In this document: positions 10,430 through 22,700 of the stretch, in pieces
Layout: each line of letters begins with the position of its first letter
Position numbering within the stretch: the first letter of the stretch is position 1
Assembly: GCA_951640165.1 (NCBI GenBank)
Contig: OX621255.1
Location: forward strand, 31,408,001 to 31,472,000
Origin: Pseudoips prasinana
Lineage: Eukaryota > Arthropoda > Insecta > Lepidoptera > Nolidae
Direction of reading: 5' to 3'
DNA: 64,000 nt
Notes under the pieces: generated by a model
Told to the model about the DNA's origin: nothing
Seen by the model: only the letters and a program-made list of their open reading frames with translations
Databases searched by the model: none
Program-made: the position numbers and the translations under genes

Positions 10430-13380
10430 TTGTTTATATTATTATTATTTATGTTGGATTGTAGTAGTGACAATGAAAGTTTTTACTCTTGCAGTGATAG
10501 TGACAGTTTTATAAGTGTACCTTCCCTAGCAGATACCTTAATAACACAGTTTTCTGATGTACCCAAGAATTTCAATGTGGTTCATATAAATGCCCAGAGT
10601 ATTCCAGCCCATTACGCAGATATGCTGGCATCTTTTGACTGTAAGAATATTCACGCCATACTCATTTCTGAATCATGGCTCAAGCCATGTCTTCCATCTA
10701 CGCTATACTCACTCACCGGCTTCAATCTAATTAGAAATGATCGTGCGTGTGGTGGTGGTGGCGGGGTTGCCATTTATTTGCGTACCAATATATCCTTTTC
10801 TATTGTGGATACGTCAACTCACCCCCATCAACCGCAGGCGAGCATCTTTTTATTGAAGTTGAACTTAACCATCGGAAAGTTTTACTTGGTGTATATTATA
10901 GCCCATCTTTAAGAGTAAATTTCTTCTCCTCTTTGGAAAAACTCCTGGAAAAGGTTCTCCCTTCTTACAGTCACACCATATTCATGGGGGATTTCAATAC
11001 AAGTCTTTTGAAGAATGATTATCGCTCATCCCACCTTGTTTCTCTTATTGAATCTAATAACTTATCCATCTTTCCACTAAATGCTACTCATAACTTTCCT
11101 AACTCTACTCCTTCACTTCTCGATCTTATTTTTGTTTCTTCTTCTCAACACGTTGCCAAACATGGACAATGTTCTGCCGACGCTTTCTCTCATCATGATC
11201 TTATCTACCTTTCATACAAAATTCGGCCGCCTAAGGCAAAGCCAAAAATTCTCTTGCAACGCAATTTTGGTAGCATTAACCTTGTTAATCTTCTTGAGGA
11301 TGCCAGCAGCATTGACTGGACAACGCTCTTTAACGCTGATAGCATTGATGAGAAAGTTGATATTTTTACGAAAACAATTATTACCATCTACGACAAACAT
11401 GTTCCTGTACGGCCTATCAGATTGAAACATCTTCCAGCACCTTGGCTTTCCGATGACATAAAAGTACTCTAACATAAGAAAGTTACAGACAAGACCACGA
11501 TGAAAATAAGAAATACTGATCACCATCGAGATAAATATATCAATATAAGGAATCACTGTAATAAGGTGTGTAGGGATGCACAACGCCAGCATATTCACAA
11601 ATCTGTTCAAAATGGAGATCCAGCGAAAGTATGGAACTTTATTAAATCTATGGGGGTTGGAAAATCACGACAAGATACCATTCCTAAAGACTTGGACCTC
11701 AACTTGCTTAATCAGCACTTTTCAGCTTCGTCCAACTTTGATAGGACTGTAAAAACCTGCACACTAAACTATTTATCATCTTTTCCGGCTCCCAACTATC
11801 CACATTTTGTCTTTAGTCAATTCTCTGCTTGTGATGTTAAGAAGAGCGTATTGTCAATCGCATCCAATACTATTGGTAGCGACTGTATTAGCCGTAACAT
11901 GATCCTACCTATCCTTGACGAAATCCTTCCTATTATCTGCCATATCCTCAATTTGTCCATCTCTAGTGGTGTCTTTCCATACTTGTGGAAAGACGCCCAA
12001 ATCATTCCTTTGCCAAAGAAATCCCATCCCACGTCCATTTCTGAGTACCGTCCAATATCTATACTTCCTTTTCTATCCAAAGTTCTTCAGCGACTCATCC
12101 ATAACCAACTCAGTGTGTTCCTTCGCAAGAACAATCTCCTTAATCCTTACTAATCCGGTTTTCGTCCAGGTCACAGTACGACCACAGCCTTGATCAATGT
12201 TACGGAAGATATCAGGACAGGCATGGAAAATGGCAATATGACAGTGCTAACATTGTTGGATTTCAGCAATGCCTGTAACACGGTAGATTTTGACATACTG
12301 TTGGCCATTTTACGCTCTATTAACATATCTCCAACGGTAATTGACTGGTTTCGCAGTTACCTGTTTGGACGTCGGCAGCGGGTTCGCATAGAAGATTCTT
12401 TCTCTTCTTGGTGTGATACTACTGCTGGTGTACCACAGGGTGGCGTTTTGTCTCCTTTGCTCTTCGCTTTATTTATAAATTCTATTTCTGACCAACTTAC
12501 TTCAACCTACCACCTTTACGCGGATGATCTCCAAATATACACCCAAACGCCTTGTGAAAAGCTATCGGAAGCCATTAGGGTTATTAACAAAGATTTGTCT
12601 CATATAAGTAAGTGGAGCATGAGATATGGCATCAATGTTAACCCAGAAAAGTCTCAAGTCATTGTTGTTGGCAGCTCTCGGAAAATTGGTAATGTTGATT
12701 GGTCCCAAACTCCCCATGTTGTTTTCAACGGTACTGTTATACCTTACGCCGATAAAGTGAAAAATTTAGGTATCTATATTGACACGACTCTTTCCTGGGG
12801 TCCACAGATACAAGAAGTAGGCAGAAAGATGTTCGCTTCTGCTAGTTCCCTAAGACGCCTGCGAAACTTTCTCCCTACTGCTACCAAAATTGCACTTGCG
12901 CAGTCCTTGCTTCTCCCTATCCTTGACTATGGTGACACCAGCTATCTTGATCCTAAAGAGGACCAACTTGATGAACTTGAGCGACTACAAAACTTTTGCA
13001 TACGATTCATATTTGGTTTGCGTAAATATGATCACGTCTCTGAATTTCGCACTAAACTCAAGTGGTTGCCCATAAGACTTCGTCGGAATACTCACATTGT
13101 CACACTTCTATACAGTATTCTGTTCAATCCATCCGCTCCTCTCTATATCAAGGAACGCTTTCAGTTTCTTCACTCAACTCATTCGCGACTCTTGAGGTCT
13201 TCAGAAAACTTACGACTCAAAATGCAAATGCATTCTACTAATTTTACAGACAAATCCTTCAGCGTTCAAGCTGTCCGATTATGGAATGCGCTGCCAATAC
13301 AGATTAGACGCGCTCAATCACAAAACGTTTTTAAAAATATGGTTAAACAGCACTATCTCACTTTATCTACTCGGCAATAA
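10430..13380 (+). pseudogene. LINE ORF2: APE-type endonuclease and reverse transcriptase, broken
   Basis: The endonuclease part shows HINAQSIPAHY, ISESWL, GGVAIYLR and FMGDFNT (about 10985). The reverse transcriptase part shows YRPISILPFLSK, GFRPGHSTTTAL, GVPQGGVLSPLLFALF and the catalytic YADD (HLYADDLQIY, about 12515-12545). The C-terminus has the usual LDELERLQNFCIRF region. Breaks: a net -1 shift near 10830 moves the frame from phase 2 to phase 1; TAA at 11470-11472 and TAA at 12151-12153 lie in the same frame as the sequence on either side. The catalytic boxes persist, so decay looks moderate. The first ATG at 10430 is the earliest in the frame; the true start is unsure. Confidence 0.85.
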
Positions 13381-13439
13381 ATCTACTGCCGTCCGTTTGT
13401 GAAATAATATCCTTACATTCTTTTATGTACTGTACCTAT

Positions 13440-13545
13440 ATATGTATTTGTATATATAAATATATATTTGTATCTATGTATTTATTTGTGTATGTATGTA
13501 TATGCATAGTCATATGTATCTTATTACGTAAGTACATAATAATAT
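13440..13545 (+). repeat. Low-complexity TA/TGTA tail
   Basis: Irregular TATGTAT/TATATA repeats between the end of one LINE and the start of the next, probably the 3' tail region of the upstream LINE, expanded. Confidence 0.6.
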
Positions 13546-16500
13546 GTATATGTACGTAGTATTAGATCTGTGTGGTGACGGCCTAAGAATATCACCACCC
13601 CCTCTCATCCCGTGGGGGGACGTAAAAGTCGTCCCGAGGGAAATATATACACCAGAGAACGGGCAGCAGCGTTCTCCTGAGTACCATGTTCACCTTACTG
13701 CGATCGCCAACCCGTCTGCCAAGCGTGGCGATTATGGCAAATCCCCTCAAATGATGGACACAACTAAACCGCGGCCCCCAGTCCCCGGCAGCCCTGCTAT
13801 TCCCAGCCGTGGTAACAGCCGTGGTTACGGCAGGGCAGGGGGTGCTAAGAATCCCCGGCAGATTCCACGTTACCAAAAACGACGACCTCTGGCCCCGGCA
13901 ACGTTTAACACACGAACACTGCGGTCCGACGAGAAGATAACCAAACTGGAGGAAGAACTGAGCAGATTACATTGGGATATTGTAGGATTATCTGAAGTCC
14001 GAAGAGAGGGGCAGGACTCGATAATACTGAAATCCGGAAACCTGCTCTATTACCGGGAGGGTGACCAACTATCTCAAGGTGGTGTCGGGTTCATAGTCCA
14101 CAAGTCCCTCGTGAACAACGTAGTGAAAATCGAGAGTGTGTCGACGAGGGTTGCGTACCTTATACTCAGAATCACCAGGCGGTATTCGCTGAAGGTTATA
14201 CAGGTATACGCACCTACTTCGACATACTCCGATGATGCAGTCGAGGTCATGTATGAGGACATTTCCAGAGCCATACATACCTCGAACGAATCGGTGATGA
14301 GCTGAAAGTGGGGCAATTTGGAACCGGGGATCGGAACCCCCGAGGCCAGATGTTGGCTGACTTCATGGAGAAGGAGGGTCTCTTTATGATGAATTCCTTC
14401 TTCAGGAAGCCGGCACATCGTAAATGGACCTGGGTGAGCCCCGATGGGAAAACTAGAAACGAGATAGACTTCATCCTGTCGACGAGGAGACAAGTATTCA
14501 ATGATGTCTCTGTGATCAATGCGGTTAAGACTGGGAGCGATCACAGACTGGTCAGAGGCTCATTGAACCTAAATGTCAAACTCAAGAGGTCCCGACTGAT
14601 GAAGTCTACGCTCCGTCCCATACCGTTCCACCTCCAAAACCCCGAACCCTTTCAACTTGAACTTCAGAACCGATTCGAATGCCTAGCAGACTGTGAAGAA
14701 GTGGATACATACCACGACAGGTTCGTGGAAGCTGTCCATACGGCCGGGTCTAACTTCTACAAAACCCGCCGTACAAATGGAACCAAAAAGATCTCCGACC
14801 ATACCCTACAGCTTATGGAAGAAAGGCGGAAAATGATTCTAACATCCTCATGTGATGCTGCCAGATACAGGCAGCTCAACAGACAAATCTCAAAGTCTCT
14901 GACTCGCGACACACGCCAATTTAATACTATTAGTATTAAAGAGGCCATCGAGCGGAATAGAGGCTCTAAAGTGTTCGCAAGAGATTTGTCTATTGGGCAA
15001 AGCCAACTGACGAAGCTGAAGACTGAGGATGGTAGAATCGTCACGTCAAAACCAGAGTTGCTAGGTGAGATCGAGAAGTTCTACGGACAGTTAAACACGA
15101 CAACGCGACTACCTGTCAATAGTCATGCCGATCCAAGAGCAAGACTAACCCGACACTACACCCAAGATATCCCGGACGTCAGCCTGTACGAGATTAGAAT
15201 GGCTCTCAAACAACTAAAAAACAACAAGGCGCCGGGTGATGATGGAGTTACAGCTGAGCTTCTGAAGGCGGGTGGTACACCGATCCTACGGGCCCTTCAG
15301 AAGTTATTCAACTCCGTCATACTCGAAGGTCAAACGCCAAAAGCATGGCACAGGAGTGTGGTGGTGCTTTTCTTCAAAAAGGGCGATAAAACCCTATTGA
15401 AGAATTACAGACCCATCTCACTGCTGAGCCATGTTTACAAGTTGTTTTCGAGAGTCATTACGAATCGTCTCGCACGAAGGTTTGACGACTTCCAGCCTCC
15501 CGAACAAGCCGGATTCCGAAAAGGCTACAGTACCATAGACCACATACATACGCTGCGGCAAGTTATACAGAAGACAGAGGAGTATAACCAGCCATTATGC
15601 TTAGCGTTTGTGGACTATGAGAAAGCCTTTGATTCTATCGAAACATGGGCCGTGCTGAGGTCTCTTCAAAGGTGCCAAATTGACTATCGGTATGTCCAGG
15701 TGTTAAAGTGTTTGTATGAAAACGCCACCATGTCAATCCGACTTCAGGACCAGAACTCGAAACCTATCCAATTGCAGCGAGGCGTGAGACAGGGAGACGT
15801 CATATCTCCGAAACTGTTCACCGCTGCATTGGAAGATGTTTTCAAGCTTCTGGACTGGGAAGGCTTTGGCATCAATGTCAATGGCTAGTACATCACCCAC
15901 CTTAGATTTGCCGACGACATAGTTGTCATGGCTGAGACCCTTGACGACCTCGGTACAATGCTCGATGGCCTCAGTAGAGTCTCTCAACAAGTGGGTCTGA
16001 AAATGAACATGGATAAGACGAAAATCATGTCGAACATCCATGTTGCACCCACTCTAGTTAAGGTTGGAGACTCTGCACTCGAAGTTGTTGAGAACTATAT
16101 TTACCTAGGACATACCATCCAACTAGGTAGGTCCAACTTCGAGAAGGAGGTCAATCGTAGAATCCAACTCGGCTGGGCAGCGTTCGGGAAGCTACGTAAT
16201 ATCTTCTCGTCCCAAATACCGCAGTGTCTCAAGTCGAAAGTCTTCGACCAGTGTGTGTTGCCAGTGATGACTTATGGAGCAGAGACGTGGTCGCTCACTA
16301 TGGGCCTTATCAGGCGGCTCAAGGTCACACAAAGAGCAATGGAAAGGGCTATGCTTGGAGTTTCCCTGCGAGATCGAATAAGAAATGCTGAGATCCGCAG
16401 GCGAACTAAAGTAGCCGACATAGCCCAAAGAATTGCCAAACTGAAGTGGCAGTGGGCGGGGCACATAGCTCGTAGAACTGACGGCCGATGGGGCAGAAAG

Positions 16501-16674
16501 GTTCTCGAGTGGCGACCACGAACCGGAAGACGCAGCGTGGGCAGGCCTCCTACACGGTGGACCGACGATCTTGTGCGGGTCGCGGGAAGCCGCTGGATGC
16601 GGGCAGCGCAGGACCGGCTATTGTGGAGATCCTTGGGGGAGGCCTTTGTCCAGCAGTGGACGTCTTTCGGCTGA
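13544..16674 (+). pseudogene. RTE ORF: endonuclease and reverse transcriptase, broken
   Basis: Endonuclease start: FNTRTL (about 13900), then GLSEVRREG, GGVGFIVHK and VYAPTS. At 14292-14305 the frame breaks and the GDFN motif expected there is missing; the next frame resumes at GDELKVGQFGTG and keeps TGSDHRLVRG. Reverse transcriptase: NYRPISLLSHVYKLFSR, AGFRKGYST, FVDYEKAFDS and GVRQGDVISPKLF, then an in-frame TAG at 15886-15888, then FADDIVV (about 15907-15927). The C-terminus has WAGHIARR and the GRPPTRWTDDL block. TAG lies upstream of the catalytic FADD box, so the RT is truncated. The ATG at 13544 is upstream of the likely element start; the natural start is probably later. Confidence 0.88.
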
Positions 16675-16692
16675 TATGATGATGATATGATG
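13573..16692 (+). mobile_element. RTE (BovB-like) non-LTR retrotransposon, near full length
   Basis: It starts at the GTGACGGCCTAAGAATATCACC block that also begins the short RTE-derived elements. It contains a single long polyprotein frame and ends in a TGATATGATGATGATATGATG tail typical of RTE elements. Three lesions (an endonuclease deletion with frameshift, and a TAG) make it non-autonomous. Its 3' end is echoed by fragments at 3195, 31125-31728 and 42750. Confidence 0.85.
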
Positions 16693-16779
16693 ATTAGATT
16701 AATTAGATTCATAACTTTTCAATTAGTACACCTTATGCTACCTTCATTAGATTCTTCCAATTTTGGTCCATTCAAAATT

Positions 16780-16905
16780 CAGTTGCCTGGAAGAGATCGC
16801 TTTTAGCGATAAGGCCGCCAATTGCATTAAAATAAGCTAATTTTGTTGTTGTATCCATTATTTTGTATTACTTATTTTTGCAATAAACTGTACTTCTTCT
16901 TCTTC
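16780..16905 (+). repeat. LINE 3'UTR-type repeat with conserved stem-loop, copy 2
   Basis: AGTTGCCTGGAAGAGATCGC then stem 16796-16800 with 16806-16810 and loop 16801-16805, AAGGCCGCC, an AATAAAC signal and a short (TTC)n run near 16900. Same family as 6770. Confidence 0.65.
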
Positions 16906-17029
16906 TTCTGCCTACTTAGATGTGAAAATGTTAGCTAAATAAGCGGATCTCTATAAATCACCAAAGCACACATTTTTTCATAGACTTTGTAGAGTTTTAC
17001 ATAACTCGTTACATTATTATTTTTTTGCA

Positions 17030-17340
17030 TGAAAACAAACACCCTCTTGCCAGATGTGTCTATAATACCAGGTTAAATGGTCGTCTACCACCGAGCGTTT
17101 CACAAGAAACTTCTTACCAGGCACTGCCACTCTGTGGAATCAAATACCCGCGGAGGTATTTCCGATCTGGTATAACACGGCAACCTGCAAGACGCGATCA
17201 TATTCCTTTATCAAAGGCCGGTACCGTACTTGCTCATTTACCTTGATAATATAACTACATAAAAAAACTTGAATAATATAGAAAAATAAATAAATTCAGT
17301 AATGTGAAGTCTAATTAATCATTTAGCTTTAGCAAGGGAA
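17030..17340 (+). pseudogene. LINE ORF2 C-terminal scrap
   Basis: Over 17075-17245, in shifting frames, it reads like the end of a Jockey/CR1-type polyprotein (RLNGRLPP; ALWNQIPAEVF-like; SYSFIKGRYR-like), then TAA and an A+T-rich 3' region. One or more frameshifts are present. Confidence 0.5.
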
Positions 17341-17611
17341 TGTTATGTAAGTTTAAGGTATTTTCTGTTCAATTTAATTTACAATTCAAAAAGGCTTTCT
17401 GGGCACCTTATTATTTATTTTAACCTCAGTTTTTTTATATGTAGTTTAGATAAATAGTATGTAAGCTTTAGTTATATTTTTGTTTTAATGATTAAAATTA
17501 ATTGTTACTATATAACATAAAAAAAAATTTAATAAAAACTAAGTGATATAAAAAATACAAATTTTATTAGTATTTTGCGATCACAGTTGGGATCAATTCT
17601 GAGTCTGGATG
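17341..17611. other. A+T-rich spacer
   Basis: No feature recognised. Confidence 0.35.
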
Positions 17612-17757
17612 GACAGAGGCCAGCACATCCAGCTACCCCAATCTGACAAATTTCTTTTATCGATTTTCAACTTTATCACATAAGCATAAGTTTCACTTTG
17701 AATTGGAGAAATTTGACAGACTGAGGTAGCTTGATGTGCTGGCGTCTGTACTTTGTA
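17612..17757. repeat. MITE family T, copy 2
   Basis: Inverted ends GACAGAGGCCAGCACATCC and GTGCTGGCGTCTGTAC, with the shared centre TTATCACATAAGCATAAG. Same family as 6020 and 51036. Confidence 0.75.
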
Positions 17758-18489
17758 TCTGTCAATTATATGTTTGAGAAGTACCTCGTAACACAGATAT
17801 TAATTTCTTTATCGTTGAAGTCTTTAAAAAAAAAGAATATATATTAGTCGGTTTGTAACTTTCGTAGCTTAACAGCCTACACTACATTAGAAGAGGGTGC
17901 AGGTTTAATTCCCATCGGACATTTAAATAATATTTCATATTATAAAACTGTAATGTAAAATAAATCCAGCACTAAAAGTATATTTAGCATTTCCCCGACG
18001 TAAAAGGTACGTTCAGCGAAAGTTCCCCAGAATATTCCTTTGTAACACGATAACACATTTTCTTACTTGGGAAACATAATAAAAGTCGTAACTTACTTGC
18101 TACACCGTAGTTCGGAACGGATGTGACGTGAGTGTTGAAACACGGATGTTACGTTTCGTTGAGGTAAGTACACGTGACGTTACAGTGGATACTTGCTACG
18201 AAAATTGCTCTTACTACCAACGGAATAAAGACGTCACGTTGTTTCAGTGGTAGCTTGCTCAACCGCAGACATTGAAGTCCTAAAGACAAGTTCCCAATCA
18301 GGCCAATAAAAGTGTTACTGCATTTTTGAATTAGAGAGCAAGTAACTGCACGTGTGGCGAAGCGGCTAAAACAGATGCCAAATGCCAAATACTCAAATGA
18401 AATTGGTAGCAAAGCGTGTTTCATACTTGCTTCATATTTTAGACGATGTTATATGTTCACTATTTTTTATTGTACTTGTCATTTCCAGT

Positions 18490-18590
18490 CCATCCTAAAG
18501 TTGCCTGAAGGAGATCGCTGACTGCGATAAGACCACTTATTGTACTTGTGTTAATTGTAACTTTATTCTCATGTATCGTGTATCTTGGAA
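18490..18590 (+). repeat. LINE 3'UTR-type repeat with conserved stem-loop, copy 3
   Basis: AGTTGCCTGAAGGAGATCGC, stem 18514-18518 with 18524-18528, loop 18519-18523. The AAGGCCGCC block has diverged to AAGACCACT. Confidence 0.6.
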
Positions 18591-19465
18591 TTTTCTAGTC
18601 CCTCCCTCTTACCCATTACTGCAACTTCTGTAAGCCAGGATCAACAGTGGCAGACAATAAATTGACACTGAGCGGTGAGACTCAGACTTGTCCCGAGGAC
18701 TCGCTGTCTTTGAACCCGCAACGAAACAAGTAGGAGTTAGAAAATGAATAGTCTCATTTCCCAAATAACTTTAGTGTCCAATAAAGAGTAAGTATTTATC
18801 TTATTTTATCATACAGTCTGATAAGGAAACACGTTTTTCAGCAACAATAGAAGTATATTCAACTCTTCAGGGTTTCACCATTACAATACTTATCCAACTT
18901 ACTCGATACTTGTTAACGACGTTTTGGTTCGAGCGCTCGGTGAGAACTGCTGAACTAGGTGGCTATTCCGAATGTTATGAACGCTAATGAACTGCATGCA
19001 TTGGCCATTTCGCTCAATCAAATGTTTTAGTCAAATTATATCCTTTTAATATATTTTTTTTATTTATTTAATATTTTTATGAAATTAATTATTTTTAAAT
19101 AAACAAGTCATCAATCAAAAATGTGACCAATTTTCTTTAAATCATAAGAAGTTCAGCTGTCAAACACAAAAATCTAGTTAAACATAACATTAAAGTATAC
19201 TACAATAACTATATCTTATTGCTACAAGCTATATTAGTCTGAGGCTGACAAAGTGGCAGGAGCAGAAGGCTCTCAGCTTGTAATATAATTAATTTTAGCG
19301 ACAAATGCCTGAGGCACCCATATGGAGCTCAGACTGCGGTACAAAGTGCAGCTGCAATAATCTAATAAACTGAGGTCTATTGAAGTAGAGCTAGGTTTCA
19401 TTCTTGACTAGTTTATTTTACACTTGCTGTGCCCCACGGTTGCACTCGCGTGAAACTTAATAAGT
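18591..19465. other. Unassigned A+T-rich stretch
   Basis: No open frame with a domain, no RNA gene and no clear repeat were seen. The block near 19230-19440 may be an old repeat. Confidence 0.35.
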
Positions 19466-19469
19466 TATA

Positions 19470-19660
19470 TGTTATTCGGATACTTATAAAAAGTGAAAGT
19501 TTGTGTGGAAGAATGTATGAATATTTATTACTCTTTCACGCAAAACCTACTGAACGGATTTTAATGAAACTTTGTAATGAGATAGCTTTTATATCCGAAT
19601 AATACATAGGCTATAATTTTAAAGTTTAATGCTGGTAAAACCGCGGGCACAGCTAATTAT
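19470..19660 (+). mobile_element. Helitron-like repeat
   Basis: GTGAAAGTTTGTGTGGAAG, the ACTGAACGGATTTTAATG block, ACATAGGCTATAATTTT, and the end ACCGCGGGCACAGCTAATT, where the CTAG terminus has changed. Older than the 8767 copy. Confidence 0.5.
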
Positions 19661-20250
19661 AATATAACACCACGCACCGATATATTCATTTCATTTTATT
19701 TTATAATATAAAAGTATAATCTTGTGTTACAAACACATACATTACCTACTACTTGCCATCACAAAATAAGTATGTTTAATAACAAACTTGGTACAAAATC
19801 ATAGAATTTCCAACAAATATGTTGAAAAGAAATGAAAGAGCCAAATTACGTAGCAGGAAGCAGGAAGGCATATTACAAAATTTTCGATTATTTAAGGGAC
19901 CAAAGTGTTTGGTATAGAGTCGTTCTAAGTGTGTATAAAACTATGATATTGAACTTAAGTAAACTTTTAAATAAGGATTGTGACTGAATTTTCTGACAGT
20001 GTCAACAGCTGCAATGGCATGCTAATATGACCATTCCACATACATGTAATATTTTAATGTTTTGATGCATCATTTACGCTTTAACGACCATTCCCTTCTT
20101 CATGATGACCTTCGGCTTAAACACCCAGTACCAAAAAGTTACCTATCTGGAGTGTATTTTGCAACATAAAACTTTATTTTAATGATGTATTTTGTAAGGT
20201 GCGTCCCTTGTTGAGCTGCTCAAAGAGAGAAATGAAAATGACCCTATTCT
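19661..20250. other. Unassigned stretch
   Basis: No gene recognised. The end near 20200-20240 resembles a block at 38850-38900 (AAGGTG..TTG..CTGCTC), so an unclassified repeat is likely. Confidence 0.35.
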
Positions 20251-20251
20251 T

Positions 20252-20455
20252 TTTTTTAACAAGACAAGCCCGCACTAGGGTATCTATTCCCAGTGTCGCG
20301 GGATACTTTACAAACATAAGTAGACGGACATAAATTACATCCAGACTCAGAACAACTATTTATGGGTCACACAAATAGTTGTCCGGCGCGGGACTCGAAC
20401 CCGCGACACGAAGAGGCGAAGCGACCGTCTTAGACACTGCGCTACACGTGCAGTA
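20252..20455 (-). mobile_element. SINE family B, full-length-like copy
   Basis: The minus-strand head has an A-box-like GTAGCGCAGTGTCTAAGAC and B-box-like GGGTTCGAGTCCC. The body includes CCATAAATAGTTGTTCTGAG and GTCCGTCTACTTATG; the tail end is CTAGTGCGGGCTTG. It serves as the intact reference for the split copy at 1054-1468. Confidence 0.75.
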
Positions 20456-21059
20456 GAAATTACTTTCCTAACTTCCAAATGCATTTGACGAATACCTAAA
20501 GTAAGGTTGATGACAACTTATTACAAAGCTAAGCGTTGAAACTCATAAGCTCGTTAAAATGAAATTTAAATGTATCTAAGTACATAACTTTGCGAGAATT
20601 TAATTACGTGTCCAAACTTCAAACCCTTGCTCAAAAATTACAGGAGAAAATCCCGCACCTAATGACGGGCTTAAAATTGAAAGCAATAAATTAAAAAGAT
20701 CTCAAACTGTAACGGTAAGGCATTGGTCACAATACAGAGCCTTTCATAAATAGTAAGAGTGACCAAAGACAAAATATAAAATTTATCATTACATAACTTA
20801 ACGCTTAATATTTTTTTCATAATTTGGGAACAGAATATTTATAGCCAAAAAGCTTTTGTACAATTTAAGCAATTTAACACAGGTTAAATTGAATTACGCT
20901 CACCTTTTATAGCTTTATACGATAGCAAGGCAAACGAGCAAGTGGTTACCTCATGCTACGTGATGTCCGCCGACCATGGACACTCACAACAGCAGACGCT
21001 CCCCACGATAAAAGATGCATATATACTTACACAAGTGTAGTTTCACGCCTAAAAAGATT
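20456..21059. other. Unassigned stretch with a possible short repeat
   Basis: The block at 20930-21000 (AGTGGTTACC..CGACCATGGACACTCACAAC) resembles that at 38665-38720 and is probably a dispersed repeat. Nothing else recognised. Confidence 0.35.
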
Positions 21060-21613
21060 GACAGGGCTACTTCATACCTTCCCGTGGGTGTCGTAAAAGG
21101 AGTTAGGCCCCCCGCGCACTAGGCAGCCTGGCCGTGCAGCCACGCTGCGGCCAGCCAATAAAACATATGACGCTAGGAGCCCACCCACTAGGCAGCGAAT
21201 TTCTGCGGCAGCCAATACAACGTGAATGTTTGCACGGCAGCTAGCTGGCTGCGCGCAGCCAGAGTGTGTGTAGGCAAATGTATGTGGCTGGCGTCAGTCT
21301 CCGCGCACTAATTGTAGCAGTATTTTCGGTTCCATATTCACATTGCTCGATGGAAGTATCTCGAATCGTCGTTGATTGACTGCTCTAACTGGCTGCGCAA
21401 ATACTCTGGCGGCCGCAGCCTGACAACGCAGTTAGGCTGCCTAGGGCGCAGGGGGCCTAAGGGATACAGCAGGTAATTGGGTAGCAGTGCCACCTGTAGC
21501 ACCTAAATATAGCTCTCACCTAACTGCCACTAAGTCACATGTCAAACGCGGTAACTACGGCATACCTTTGCGATAGGCCTCTGTCCAGCAGTGGACGATA
21601 TTAGGCTGATGGG
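21060..21613 (+). mobile_element. SINE family R (RTE-type 3' end), split by a MITE
   Basis: Left part (CATACCTTCCCGTGGGTGTC) and right part (GGGATACAGCAGGTAATTGG to GCCTCTGTCCAGCAGTGGAC and GGCTGATGG) match the uninterrupted relative at 36660-36890. The 3' end is RTE-like, so an RTE LINE is the likely mobiliser. A 350-bp element with inverted ends interrupts it. Confidence 0.6.
21106..21464. repeat. G+C-rich TIR MITE inside SINE
   Basis: Imperfect terminal inverted repeats of about 27 bp: left TTAGGCCCCCCGCGCACTAG, right ending GCGCAGGGGGCCTAA. The interior is rich in CAGCC/GGCTG motifs and non-coding. The host SINE is recognisable on both sides. Confidence 0.65.
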
Positions 21614-22430
21614 GAGATACACAAGTTTACTTCCTTCATCATTTATTTTATACTTTGTACGGAAGCTTGGGCAACCAAACAGGGCTCTGAGATGCGATCT
21701 GAACTATCCTACAGTACAAGAACACTCGGAAACAAGTGGTGATATTATCTTACGTATCATTGTACGTACATACATCTATGCCAAATCACCAATGATATTA
21801 TGAAATTGAAGAGGAACAAAATTTGGAGACATATCCTTTATTCAATGGCCGGAAGCGTGTTGACGGATGTAGTCTACGCCTTATATAAGTCGGCTCCAAC
21901 TTCGGCGATAACTCAATGGTTTAATTTTCCTACTTTTCCAAAACCGATTGAAATTAATGATTTATGTACGTCAAATTACACGAAAGTAGGAAGAAGGAGC
22001 TTAAAGACCAATATGCACAAATTATTACATTAAATAATTCTTTTATTACATCGTGTTGCAATACGATGTGACAAAATATATATTTAACTATAAATATCTA
22101 CTTACTACTAAACTACATTAAGTAATAAAACTTATATTTCACCATTTATAAATTTAATAAGTCAATTAAGTTAAGCGTTAGATAGTATTATAAATAAATA
22201 AATTAATAATTGTTTATAAAGTACCAACCCCGCGCCACGGATTAAAAGTTATTAAAAAAAAAACAAAAAGAAATACAAACTCCTCACTCTTTAAGTTTCC
22301 TCCGTGTTATGTTACACTTTTTAAAGTAACTTTATTTTAATATAATAATAAAAAAAAGCTTATTCCTCCCTTTATAGGTAACATTGTTAAATTATCAAGA
22401 ATGTACTAAATGAATTTATAACCTTCGAGA
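21614..22430. other. Unassigned A+T-rich stretch
   Basis: Two short open frames (21591-21803, 21800-22033) have no recognisable motif. Low-complexity A/T runs near 22250-22360. Confidence 0.35.
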
Positions 22431-22700
22431 CACCTGGAGTTTGTACTAGGCCCCTACCTTTCTGGATGTCCTCTACTGCCCCCACGTGCAAGCAGCTCCG
22501 GGAAGACAGCGATCTGTTTGTAGCACAGTCGCTGTGCCGGACTGGCAGAAGTCGGCAATAGGGGAGGGCAATCCCGAGCCCTCCCACTCCCGGCCAAGAC
22601 ATGGCGCAAAAGTGTGGCACCGGAGCAGCATACCCGCGTTCCCGAGGCTTCTCCCAACAGGCGCCAAGAGATGTCCGCGGAAAGTTAGGTTTAGTCGGTG
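22431..22700 (-). repeat. G+C-rich dispersed repeat, copy 1
   Basis: On the minus strand it matches the plus strand of 61190-61420 (GCCCGGGAACG.GGGTATGCTG; CTGCCAGTCCGGCACAGCGACTG; CTACAAACAGATC). Open frames on several phases are a by-product of G+C content. Possibly the 5' part of a LINE; the type is not established. Confidence 0.5.

Larger units (their letters stand above)
9547..13543 (+). mobile_element. Jockey/CR1-group non-LTR retrotransposon, 5'-truncated
   Basis: The order is a T-run, the C-terminal part of ORF1 (to 9957), a 470-bp spacer, ORF2 with endonuclease and reverse transcriptase (10430-13380), then an A+T/TG-rich tail (13440-13543). ORF1 lacks its N-terminus and ORF2 has one frameshift and two in-frame stops, so the copy is dead. 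The right end is taken where the next LINE begins; no convincing target duplication was found. The clade within the Jockey/CR1 group cannot be fixed by eye. Confidence 0.8.
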
